A DNA stretch of 6,996 nucleotides from positions 1-6,996 of the forward strand of contig JAABTZ010000170.1 in the NCBI GenBank assembly GCA_011389605.1. The letters run 5' to 3'. The notes under the pieces were generated by a model. That model had not been told where the DNA came from. It made no database searches and worked only from the letters and a program-made list of their open reading frames with translations. Origin of the DNA: Desulfobacteraceae bacterium. GTDB taxonomy: Bacteria > Desulfobacterota > Desulfobacteria > Desulfobacterales > Desulfosalsimonadaceae. Both the position numbers and the translations under genes were made by a program. Of the stretch, positions 1-5,762 are shown piece after piece (position 1 is the first letter of the stretch; each line of letters begins with the position of its first letter).

Positions 1-2
1 AC

Positions 3-431
3 GGTGGTTTTTCCATATATCAGCAGGAAAACGGCCAGTTTTATTTCGGCTCCTACAGGGACCCGCACATTGTCCGGACCCTGCAGGTCTATGATTCAGC
101 CGCGGACTTTATCAACTCAGGAGACTATGATAAAGAAAATATCGAAGAAGCAATTCTGCAGGTCTGCTCGGACATAGACCGCCCCGATCCTCCGGGCCCT
201 GCGGCATCAAAAGCCTTTTACCGCAGACTCATCGGCCTGTCAGACGAACTGAGACATAAATTCAAGCAGGGTGTTTTGCAGGTGGATCTTGGAAAGGTTC
301 AGGAGATGGCAGCAAAATACTTTGGAAGCCCGGATCAGAAAGCGGCATTTGCGGTGATTTCAAGCCAGGATCAGCTGGAGGCTGCAAACCGTGAGCTGGC
401 TGACAAAGCCCTGTCCATTTACCGGATATAA
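3..431 (+). CDS. M16C presequence protease-like metallopeptidase, C-terminal fragment
   Basis: This open frame enters from the left edge and ends at TAA, giving the last 142 residues. The segment opens GGFSIYQQENGQFYF and continues SYRDPHIVRTLQVYD; that pattern (GGFS, a short Phe/Tyr strand, then SYRDP and a TL-x-x-Y helix) is what I recall from the last domain of the M16C family (PreP, falcilysin, insulinase-related). Those enzymes are zinc peptidases of about 970-1000 residues that degrade presequence-type and other unstructured peptides inside a closed chamber. The last domain is catalytically inactive in the family and helps form the chamber. The zinc motif HxxEH would lie far upstream, outside the window, so activity cannot be judged. 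The gene is convergent with the minus-strand operon and overlaps its last gene by 13 bp. The fragment is an edge effect, not a sign of a pseudogene. Confidence 0.82.
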   Translation, partial: GGFSIYQQENGQFYFGSYRDPHIVRTLQVYDSAADFINSGDYDKENIEEAILQVCSDIDRPDPPGPAASKAFYRRLIGLSDELRHKFKQGVLQVDLGKVQEMAAKYFGSPDQKAAFAVISSQDQLEAANRELADKALSIYRI

Positions 432-1309
432 TCATCCCGGCCCAGAAGCTCAATAAGCCGGGATGCGGCTTCTTCGGACAACCCTCCCCTGGCCAGGGCG
501 ATTTCAATGGTGTGACGGCCCAGAGACCTGTAAAGATCAAGACAGGCTGGAGCTTTCCGGCCCATCTCAGCAAGGTGGCCCTCCACTGTTTCCACATCGC
601 CCCTGGCTATGGGACCGGTCAGGGCCCGGGGTATACCGGCTTTTTCAATATTGAACAAAGTGCCTTCCACCAGAGGCTTTAACACCTCCCATGCGTTTTG
701 CGAAGGCACTCCTGAAGCCATCAGAAGATGCAGGGACAGATTCATAAGAGTTACAAGATAATTGGAAGCCACGACCGCAGATGCGTGATAAAGTCTTTTT
801 TTATCTGTATGAATTTCAAAAGGTTTGGCTCCAAGGCTTTGGGCAATCTGCCAGGCAATTTTTACCGCCGCTTCCCGGCCTTCGGCTGCCATCATAATAC
901 CTTTGAATGGATTTTTCTCAGAATTTCCGCCAGCAAAGCTCTGGAGAGGATGAAGGCCGCCGATGTGCGCCCCGCAATCCCCGAGGGATTCCATCTCAGT
1001 TGACGGCAGGGCACCGCTGCAATGAAGCACAACAGTATCTTTGACAACAGCCTTATGCCTGGCAAGCAGGTCTGCTGTTTGCCTGATGGCTCCGTCAGGG
1101 GTGGTGATAAAAACAATTTCGGCCATGGGGGCCACATCCCGGGGATCGGCGGAAACCGGTGCGCCTGAACCTGCGGCTTCCGCTGCTTTTTTTGCCGAAG
1201 AAACACTTTTGCTTGCAAACCCCGCAGGCCGGTATCCGGATGCGGCCAGATGCCGTGCCAGGGCAATGCCCACCCGTCCACAGCCTACAATGGCATAGGT
1301 CTTTTTCAT
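419..1309 (-). CDS. Rossmann-like / DUF2520 domain protein (6PGDH-like putative oxidoreductase)
   Basis: This 296-residue protein has an N-terminal Rossmann fold with the dinucleotide-binding loop GCGRVG at residues 9-14. The C-terminal half fits DUF2520 (PF10728): HCSGAL at 96-101, HPLQSF at 120-125, YHASAVVASNY at 174-184 and LTGPIARGD at 230-238. The fold resembles 6-phosphogluconate and ketopantoate reductases, so an NAD(P)-dependent reduction is plausible. No substrate is established for this family to my knowledge, and none is assigned here. The ATG overlaps the TGA of rsmI as ATGA (1306-1309). An AAAAGGA ribosome site lies about 9 nt upstream inside rsmI, so translation is probably coupled. 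It is the last gene of the minus-strand block. Its TAA lies inside the 3' end of the convergent peptidase gene, and no terminator is evident. Confidence 0.85.
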   Translation of the reverse strand: MKKTYAIVGCGRVGIALARHLAASGYRPAGFASKSVSSAKKAAEAAGSGAPVSADPRDVAPMAEIVFITTPDGAIRQTADLLARHKAVVKDTVVLHCSGALPSTEMESLGDCGAHIGGLHPLQSFAGGNSEKNPFKGIMMAAEGREAAVKIAWQIAQSLGAKPFEIHTDKKRLYHASAVVASNYLVTLMNLSLHLLMASGVPSQNAWEVLKPLVEGTLFNIEKAGIPRALTGPIARGDVETVEGHLAEMGRKAPACLDLYRSLGRHTIEIALARGGLSEEAASRLIELLGRDDYIR

Positions 1310-2184
1310 TGCGTCAAATCCTTTTGAATATCTATGATCAACTGATAAACTTGACTTCTCGGGATCCGGTATTTTCTGGCAAGATCAGCTGCCAGCCTTG
1401 AAGGCGAAACTTTTCCGGAATCAAGACATGACCGGATCTTTGTTTTTAATTCATCTTCAATGGCTTCAGTGTCAGGAATCTCAGTTGTCTTGCCTGAAAC
1501 CAGCAGGGTGATTTCGCCCTTGACTGTCTGGCGCTGCTGGATATTTTCAAGCAATTCAGCAAGACTGCCGCGTAAAAACTCCTCGTGGCGCTTGGTTATT
1601 TCCCGGGCCATCACAGCCTGCCTGTCTCCGAAATTTTCCAGCACCTCCTGCAAAAGCCAGCTCAGCCGCCTGGGTGATTCATAGAAAATAACGGTTTCTT
1701 CTGCATTGGCAAGCCTGCTTATCATCTCCTGCCGCCGTTTTTTCTTTTTGGGAAGAAAACCGGCAAAACAAAACCGGTCAACCCCCAAACCGGATGCTGA
1801 CAAAGCGGTTACAGCAGCACAAGCACCGGGAATGGGAACCACCTGTATGCCAGCCTTAAGGGCAGCTTCAACAATACGATAACCAGGATCTGAAACCATG
1901 GGCGTGCCTGCATCCGAAACCAGTGCCACGCATGCCCCGGAAATAATCTTTTCTGTCAGAAGACCGCTTCTTTGCTCTTCATTGTACTCATGGCAGGAAA
2001 TCAGGGGGGTATCAATTTGATAATGGGACAAAAGACGGGCTGTGTGACGGGTGTCTTCGGCAGCTATAAGGTCTGAATCCCGAAGAACTTCCACCGCCCG
2101 GTAAGTCATGTCAGCCATGTTGCCTATGGGAGTGGCAACTATGTAAAGCTTACCGGCTGCCATATTTTGCCGGGTAGGATTCAT
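1306..2184 (-). CDS. rsmI: 16S rRNA (cytidine(1402)-2'-O)-methyltransferase RsmI
   Basis: The 292-residue product carries the full RsmI signature of the tetrapyrrole-methylase fold: GKLYIVATPIGN (11-22), AAEDTRHT (41-48), the SAM-site region LVSDAGTPMVSDPGY (88-102), IPGACAAVTAL (118-128), AGFLPKKKK (141-149), FYESPRR (167-173) and AREITKRHEE (193-202). A C-terminal helical segment (about 250-290, SPSRLAADLARKYRIPRSQVY) matches the small HTH-like domain of the family. It uses SAM to 2'-O-methylate C1402 in the decoding centre of 16S rRNA. Length is normal. The ATG at 2184 has only a weak ribosome site, and a second in-frame ATG at 2163 (residue 8) is possible. The leader is formed by the edge of the repeat at 2189-2341, which may have replaced the native translation signals. 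Confidence 0.95.
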   Translation of the reverse strand: MNPTRQNMAAGKLYIVATPIGNMADMTYRAVEVLRDSDLIAAEDTRHTARLLSHYQIDTPLISCHEYNEEQRSGLLTEKIISGACVALVSDAGTPMVSDPGYRIVEAALKAGIQVVPIPGACAAVTALSASGLGVDRFCFAGFLPKKKKRRQEMISRLANAEETVIFYESPRRLSWLLQEVLENFGDRQAVMAREITKRHEEFLRGSLAELLENIQQRQTVKGEITLLVSGKTTEIPDTEAIEDELKTKIRSCLDSGKVSPSRLAADLARKYRIPRSQVYQLIIDIQKDLTQ

Positions 2185-2188
2185 ACTT

Positions 2189-2207
2189 GATGCACTCGTA
2201 AAAAGTC
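2189..2207 (+). repeat. Solitary copy of the repeat's terminal sequence
   Basis: GATGCACTCGTAAAAAGTC matches the terminus of the adjacent inverted repeat. The right end read in reverse complement begins GATGGCACCGTAAAAAATTC, and the left end begins GATGGTGCCGTAAAAAATT. It lies 27 bp before the left end in the same orientation and has no matching opposite arm nearby. It may be a relic of an earlier or nested insertion. It lies directly before the rsmI start codon. Confidence 0.55.
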
Positions 2208-2215
2208 GGTTTTCA

Positions 2216-2341
2216 GATGGTGCCGTAAAAAATTTAAGATCAAGGTTTGCGCAATTTCGAAGAATGCAGCGTACTTAGCCGTACGTGAAATTCTTCAGAA
2301 ATTACGCCTAACGCAGATATTGAATTTTTTACGGTGCCATC
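2216..2341. repeat. 126-bp imperfect inverted repeat, MITE/REP-like element
   Basis: The two arms, 2216-2274 and 2281-2341, pair around a 6-nt centre (TTAGCC, 2275-2280). Paired blocks from outside in are: GATGG with CCATC (2216-2220/2337-2341); an almost perfect 15-bp block beginning CCGTAAAAAA (2223-2237/2320-2334); GCGCAATTTC with GAAATTACGC (2249-2258/2298-2307, one mismatch); GAAGAAT with ATTCTTC (2259-2265/2290-2296); and CGTAC with GTACG (2270-2274/2281-2285). It has no convincing coding capacity and fills most of the yraN-rsmI gap, ending 8 bp from the yraN stop. The long, near-symmetrical structure with conserved ends suggests a non-autonomous mobile repeat. A single copy cannot prove mobility. 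It could also act as an RNA hairpin that stabilises or processes the operon transcript. It is not a canonical terminator, because no T-tract directly follows the stem in the operon direction. Confidence 0.72.
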
Positions 2342-2349
2342 ATACCTGT

Positions 2350-2724
2350 TTAACCGAAAGCCAGCGGGAATGCATTGGCAATGATTTCCACCCGGCAGTC
2401 CTTGGGCCCGGAGTCCACGCATACCACATCAAAACGGGCGCTTTTATTGGTCTGGCGCATTTCTTTGAGATACCCCAGGGCAACCCGGGAAATTTTCTGC
2501 TGCTTGACCCGGTTAACGGCACCTTTTGCAGGGCCGAACCGGGATGATGATCTGGCCTTTACCTCAACAAAAACAATGGTGTCTCCCTGCGTGGCCACAA
2601 TATCTATTTCACCAAAGCAGTTGCGGTAGTTTCTGGCCAGGATATGATATCCATTTTTTTTCAGATGCCTGATTGCAAGGGCTTCGCCAAGACGGCCGAA
2701 CTGCTGGGATGCATTGATGACCAT
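2350..2724 (-). CDS. yraN: YraN/UPF0102 family endonuclease-like protein
   Basis: This 124-residue protein has the usual length for UPF0102 (PF02021). The N-terminus has FGRLGEALAIRHLKKNGY (9-26, with the conserved GE-A), then FGEIDIVA (37-44) and VFVEVKAR (51-58). Acidic D41 and E54-V-K56 form the PD-(D/E)XK nuclease-like core, so a nuclease fold is expected. The physiological substrate in bacteria is poorly defined, although links to DNA uptake or processing have been suggested for relatives. It starts 3 bp after the rnhB stop, and yraN commonly sits next to rnhB, so the two are probably co-expressed. Downstream, the operon is interrupted by the inverted repeat before rsmI. Confidence 0.9.
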   Translation of the reverse strand: MVINASQQFGRLGEALAIRHLKKNGYHILARNYRNCFGEIDIVATQGDTIVFVEVKARSSSRFGPAKGAVNRVKQQKISRVALGYLKEMRQTNKSARFDVVCVDSGPKDCRVEIIANAFPLAFG

Positions 2725-2727
2725 AAG

Positions 2728-3405
2728 TCAATGGCCTGCCGGCAGCTCCGGCCGGTTGTTTTCAGGGCGGCCGAAAAAATAAAAACAACTGCGTTTCTGT
2801 CCGCAAACCCCTTTAAAGCTGCGGCGGTGAATAGGACACCATCCATGCTGCTCAATGGCTGCCGCATGGGACTTGGTGGGATATCCCTTGTGGCTGGAAA
2901 AACCGTACTCCGGATACTCCAGGCAGTATTTTTCCATGATCCGATCCCGGGTAACCTTGGCCACGATGGATGCTGCTGCAATTGATATGCTTCGGGAGTC
3001 CCCCTTAACAATTGTTTGCTGGTATACATCCGTGTTGATGCTCTGCTGGCCGTCAATGAGAATACAGTCAGGCGCAGGCTTGAGATTTCCCACCGCCATG
3101 GCCATGGCAAGAAGGGATGCCTGCAATATGTTTATCCGGTCAATTTCCACCGGGTCAACAATACCAACGCCCACGGTCTTTGCATGGGCATAAATCCCGT
3201 CATAGAGTTTCTGCCTGGCCTTGGGTGAAAGCCGCTTGGAGTCCGTAATGCCGGAAACGGAAAAATCGTCGGGCAGCATTACCGCCGCTGATACCACAGG
3301 GCCTGCAAGAGGGCCTCGGCCCACCTCGTCGACTCCGGCAATACGGGCGAATCCCCGCCTGCTCGCCTCGCACTCGAATTGCCGGATCGAATCAGCCATT
3401 GGCAT
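2728..3405 (-). CDS. rnhB: Ribonuclease HII
   Basis: The 225-residue protein is a complete type 2 RNase H. It cleaves RNA in RNA/DNA hybrids, including single ribonucleotides embedded in DNA. The conserved metal-binding acidic residues are present: D26 and E27 in GVDEVGRGPLAGP, D118 in CILIDG and D136 in VKGDSRS. The 18-residue spacing between the last two equals that of E. coli D108/D126. Other signatures are DSKRLSP (55-61), SIAAASIVAKVTRD (141-154) and the C-terminal YPEYGFSSHKGYPT. The ATG at 3405 has AGCAGG about 5 nt upstream; the second ATG, two codons in, has much longer spacing and is less likely. The gene begins 16 bp after rplS ends and is followed 3 bp later by yraN. Confidence 0.96.
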   Translation of the reverse strand: MPMADSIRQFECEASRRGFARIAGVDEVGRGPLAGPVVSAAVMLPDDFSVSGITDSKRLSPKARQKLYDGIYAHAKTVGVGIVDPVEIDRINILQASLLAMAMAVGNLKPAPDCILIDGQQSINTDVYQQTIVKGDSRSISIAAASIVAKVTRDRIMEKYCLEYPEYGFSSHKGYPTKSHAAAIEQHGWCPIHRRSFKGVCGQKRSCFYFFGRPENNRPELPAGH

Positions 3406-3421
3406 ATATATACCTGCTGGC

Positions 3422-3766
3422 CTATTTCCGGCGCAGCTTCATCCGGGCGGCTTTTTCCTTGAGTCCCCGCAGATAATAAATCTTGGAGCGGCGAACCCGG
3501 CCTTTTTCAACCACTTCCACCTTGTCAATGGCCGGAGAATGCGTGGGGAAAATCCGTTCCACGCCAATGCCGTAGGAAACCTTGCGGACAGTAAAACTGG
3601 CGTTGGTGGTGCCTTTTTTCATGCCGATCACAACGCCTTGGAAAACCTGAATTCTCTCTTTTTCACCCTCCCGGATCCGGACGTGCACTTTTACCGTGTC
3701 ACCGGGGCCAAACCCGGTGATATCCATTCTGAGCTGTTCTGTTTCAATCTGTTTGATCGCGTCCAT
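3422..3766 (-). CDS. rplS: Large-subunit ribosomal protein bL19
   Basis: This 114-residue protein matches L19 throughout: GDTVKVHVRIREGEKERIQ (22-40), FQGVVIGMKKG, the SYGIGVERIFPTHSPAID block, and a basic tail with RRSKIYYLRGLKEKAARMK. L19 sits at the interface of the 30S and 50S subunits. The start is supported by GCGAGG about 5 nt before the ATG. Its position after trmD follows the classic rpsP-rimM-trmD-rplS order, here with one extra methyltransferase gene inserted. The 112-bp leader before it is longer than most junctions of the operon and may hold regulatory structure (see 3778-3854). Confidence 0.97.
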   Translation of the reverse strand: MDAIKQIETEQLRMDITGFGPGDTVKVHVRIREGEKERIQVFQGVVIGMKKGTTNASFTVRKVSYGIGVERIFPTHSPAIDKVEVVEKGRVRRSKIYYLRGLKEKAARMKLRRK

Positions 3767-3777
3767 AATTGCCTCGC

Positions 3778-3834
3778 AAAAAAGTTTGTCAGGCCCGCCA
3801 TAAAGGGTGCTGCCTGAAATTAAATCTGATCAGG
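3778..3834 (-). promoter_or_regulatory. Candidate rplS leader with two mutually exclusive hairpins
   Basis: In transcript order, three short segments occur: CCTGA (3834-3830), TCAGGC (3817-3812) and GCCTGA (3794-3789). The middle one can pair with either neighbour. Pairing of the last two gives a 6-bp stem with a 17-nt loop. It is followed after 5 nt by six T residues (3783-3778), directly ahead of the rplS ribosome site. That arrangement resembles a weak attenuator with an anti-terminator. The stems are short, so this is only a candidate, and chance complementarity is quite possible. Confidence 0.22.
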
Positions 3835-3854
3835 TCACTGATACAATCACTGAC
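3834..3854. repeat. Imperfect 21-bp palindrome with a tandem 10-bp repeat
   Basis: TCACTGATAC (3835-3844) recurs as TCACTGACAC (3847-3856) with a 12-bp period and one mismatch. Positions 3834-3854 also form an imperfect dyad: GTCA-x-TGA, then TACAA, then TCA-x-TGAC. It lies in the gap between the SPOUT methyltransferase gene and rplS. An operator-like or structural role is possible but not shown. No convincing -35/-10 pair accompanies it. Confidence 0.35.
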
Positions 3855-3878
3855 ACTGGCTTTATCTGTAAAAAAACA

Positions 3879-4466
3879 TCAGAAGCATCCCGGAGAACGG
3901 CCCAAAAGCCTGTCTATGATCACGGCAGCAGCCGAGCGCACGGAAAGGTGATTATATCCCGTGTCCGTGGAAACAGGCGCAAGCCTGCGGTCAGCTTCCC
4001 TTATAAACTGTTCTGTCAGTCCCCATGCCGTGCCAAAAACAAGAACATAGGTCTTGTCTCCGGCAAACATCTCTTTTTGCAGCTCTGCGTATCCAATCTG
4101 ATTGTCATACACTGCTGCGCTTGTTGCAACAACCCGTACTGGCAGACCGTGCATACCGGCAATTTCTTCAACCACCTGCTCAAAGTTATCCCGGATGCTT
4201 ATGGAAGAAAAGGCTTTTTTCCGGTCCGGATTGTACAAAGCCCCTGCCCCGCATGTCCAGTGGTCTACAATCTTTTGAGCAAATGCCTGCTGGTCTTCCA
4301 GGGGTGTGACAACGTAAAATCCTGATACCCCGTACGTTTTTACTGCTCTTGAAATATCATGGAGATCAATGCTGGTGATCGCCGATGCAATGGTGCCTCC
4401 ATCCTTGCCCTTCACCGGGTAATGCAGCAGTGCCAGGTAAAGCTTAATCCGATGCAAGGGATTCAA
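3879..4466 (-). CDS. SPOUT-superfamily RNA methyltransferase (PF09936-type), second after trmD
   Basis: The product (about 195 residues) has the features of the SAM-dependent RNA methyltransferase family often found beside trmD: KLYLALLHYPV near the start, IASAITSIDLHDISRAVKTYG, FYVVTPLEDQ, the SAM-knot stretch LVFGTAWGLTEQF, and a C-terminal NHLSVRSAAAVIIDRLLG. The last two segments form the trefoil-knot cofactor site of SPOUT enzymes. The RNA target is not known to me, so no symbol is given. The start is uncertain because no ATG is available. TTG codons at 4490, 4466 and 4457 are in frame; I prefer 4466 because GGTG sits 8 nt upstream and the length suits the family. All three choices overlap the trmD 3' end, so translation is probably coupled to trmD. 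Confidence 0.85.
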   Translation of the reverse strand: MNPLHRIKLYLALLHYPVKGKDGGTIASAITSIDLHDISRAVKTYGVSGFYVVTPLEDQQAFAQKIVDHWTCGAGALYNPDRKKAFSSISIRDNFEQVVEEIAGMHGLPVRVVATSAAVYDNQIGYAELQKEMFAGDKTYVLVFGTAWGLTEQFIREADRRLAPVSTDTGYNHLSVRSAAAVIIDRLLGRSPGCF

Positions 4467-5193
4467 GGTAGCGGCACCAATTTTTAACAATCTTTTTTTC
4501 TGCTTCTGTGAGTCCTGTTTTTTCCAGCAGGTCAGGTCGTTTCAAAGCTGTTCGGAGCAGTGCAGATTCTTTTCGCCATGCTTCAACAGCTCCATGATTT
4601 CCCGACAGCAGTACTTCAGGCACCGCTTTTTGCTCAAATACCCGGGGGCGTGTATAGTGGGCATGCTCAAGGCGGTTGCCTGAAAAAGAATCAAACTCAG
4701 CGGCATCCTCTGCACCCAGTACGCCAGGAATATGTCTGATAACTGCATCCATAATCACCATGGCCGCAAGCTCTCCGCCTGTAAGCACATAATCGCCGAT
4801 TGAAATCTCATCATCTATATATGCCTGGCAAAGCCGCTCGTCTACTCCCTCGTATCTGCCGCAGACAAATATCATTCCGTTTAAATCAGAATACTGCCTG
4901 GCAATTTCCTGGTCAAAGCGCCGGCCCTGGGGAGTCAGCAGGACACACGGAGAATCAGGCATCTTTGATTTGGCCGCCTGGATGGCGGCTGCCAGGGGTT
5001 CGGGCTTCATGACCATTCCTGAACCCCCGCCATAAGGCCGATCGTCTGTTACCTTATGCCGGCCTTCAGCGTAATCGCGAATATTGACAGGATCAAGGCA
5101 GATGCTGCCGCTTTCAATGGCACGGCGCATTATGCCGTAGCCGGAAAACGCATCAAACATTTCGGGAAAGATTGTCAGTACACAAAACTTCAT
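4444..5193 (-). CDS. trmD: tRNA (guanine(37)-N1)-methyltransferase
   Basis: TrmD methylates N1 of G37 next to the anticodon, which prevents +1 frameshifting; it is a SPOUT homodimer. From the chosen start the protein has 249 residues, typical for the family, and begins MKFCVLTIFPEMF. Visible signatures are RPYGGGSGMVMKPEPL (52-67), LLTPQGRRFDQ (85-95), the knot region FVCGRYEGVDERL, then EISIGDYVLTGGELA (129-143), and HAHYTRP. By alignment with E. coli R154 and D169, the catalytic pair is R153 (in VIRHIPG) and D168 (in EFDSF). An upstream extension to 5298 is open but has no family-like sequence. The ATG at 5193 is preceded by GGGAAAG and AAAGGG. It lies 55 bp after rimM. Confidence 0.96.
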   Translation of the reverse strand: MKFCVLTIFPEMFDAFSGYGIMRRAIESGSICLDPVNIRDYAEGRHKVTDDRPYGGGSGMVMKPEPLAAAIQAAKSKMPDSPCVLLTPQGRRFDQEIARQYSDLNGMIFVCGRYEGVDERLCQAYIDDEISIGDYVLTGGELAAMVIMDAVIRHIPGVLGAEDAAEFDSFSGNRLEHAHYTRPRVFEQKAVPEVLLSGNHGAVEAWRKESALLRTALKRPDLLEKTGLTEAEKKIVKNWCRYLESLASD

Positions 5194-5248
5194 CTTTCCC
5201 GGAACCCTTTCTGCTCTATGGCCTGCCAAACTCCAAAACCCGCCTTGA

Positions 5249-5758
5249 TCAAAGCCCTTCAGGCAGATCAACCACGATTTTGCCCTCTTTAAGGTCAATC
5301 TCGCTGACCACCTGCCCTATGGCCGGAATCAAAATCTCGTCATCCTTGCTGCGGACTACAAAGACGTCATTGCTTCCGGTTTCTATCATGGCATCCACAC
5401 GGCCCAGATACACACCCTGGATATCATATACCGCAAGCCCTATCAGATCGCACCAGTACCATGTATCAGGCTCTGCAGGCGGAAGGTCTGCACGGGGCAT
5501 GTAAATGCCGGAACCCACAAGGGCTTCGGCGCTGTTTCGATCACAGACATCCTGAAACCTAATGCGTACGATATTCTTGTAGGCATGAGCGGTTTCAATG
5601 GTGAATGGACAATACTTTTCCCCGGAAAATTCCAGGATAACACGGGCTTTCGGGCACAGATGACTCTTCTGATCCACATACGGATAAACCCTCAGCTCCC
5701 CGCGAATCCCGTGGAGGCCAACGATTTTTCCGATCAGAATAAGTTCTTCCGGGTCCAT
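5249..5758 (-). CDS. rimM: Ribosome maturation factor RimM
   Basis: RimM binds S19 and assists maturation of the 30S head. The 169-residue protein starts MDPEELILIGKIVGLHGIRG, with the family motif IGKIVGLHGIRGELRVYP at 9-26. The N-terminal beta-barrel domain is followed by a PRC-barrel domain from about residue 98: WYWCDLIGLAVYD, GRVDAMIETGSNDVFVV, EILIPAIGQVVSEID. I chose the ATG at 5758, 4 bp after the KH gene stop. A longer frame to 5818 would run inside the KH gene and adds a poor N-terminus. The nearest purine-rich run, GAAGGG, abuts this ATG with no spacer, so a weaker GAAG 9 nt upstream or coupling to the KH gene may initiate. An in-frame TTG at 5773 is an alternative. Confidence 0.95.
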   Translation of the reverse strand: MDPEELILIGKIVGLHGIRGELRVYPYVDQKSHLCPKARVILEFSGEKYCPFTIETAHAYKNIVRIRFQDVCDRNSAEALVGSGIYMPRADLPPAEPDTWYWCDLIGLAVYDIQGVYLGRVDAMIETGSNDVFVVRSKDDEILIPAIGQVVSEIDLKEGKIVVDLPEGL

Positions 5759-5762
5759 CCCT

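Noticed and set aside
455..471. Hairpin AAGCCG-GGATG-CGGCTT downstream of the peptidase stop, as a possible terminator
   Set aside because: The 6-bp stem is perfect, but it lies inside the DUF2520 coding sequence and is followed by CTTCGG rather than a T-run, so chance in coding DNA is likely.
2185..2349. A sigma70 promoter for rsmI inside the repeat
   Set aside because: AT-rich boxes exist on the minus strand, but no -35/-10 pair with reasonable match and 16-18 bp spacing was convincing.
2240..2422. Open frame of about 60 codons across the repeat and the yraN end
   Set aside because: It runs through the inverted repeat and out of frame over yraN, has no family likeness, and is best explained as a chance frame.
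2661..3110. Long minus-strand frame of 149 codons overlapping rnhB
   Set aside because: It is an out-of-phase shadow of rnhB, whose own frame carries every RNase HII motif.
4630..4700. Apparent loss of a catalytic Asp in TrmD (LEHAHYTRP where E. coli has LLDCPHYTRP)
   Set aside because: Counting back along the E. coli sequence places the catalytic D169 in EDSF, which is conserved here as D168 in EFDSF. The Glu position is ordinary variation.
5194..5298. Longer TrmD N-terminus starting at 5298
   Set aside because: The extra 35 residues overlap the rimM 3' end and do not resemble TrmD; MKFCVLTIFPEMF is the normal N-terminus.
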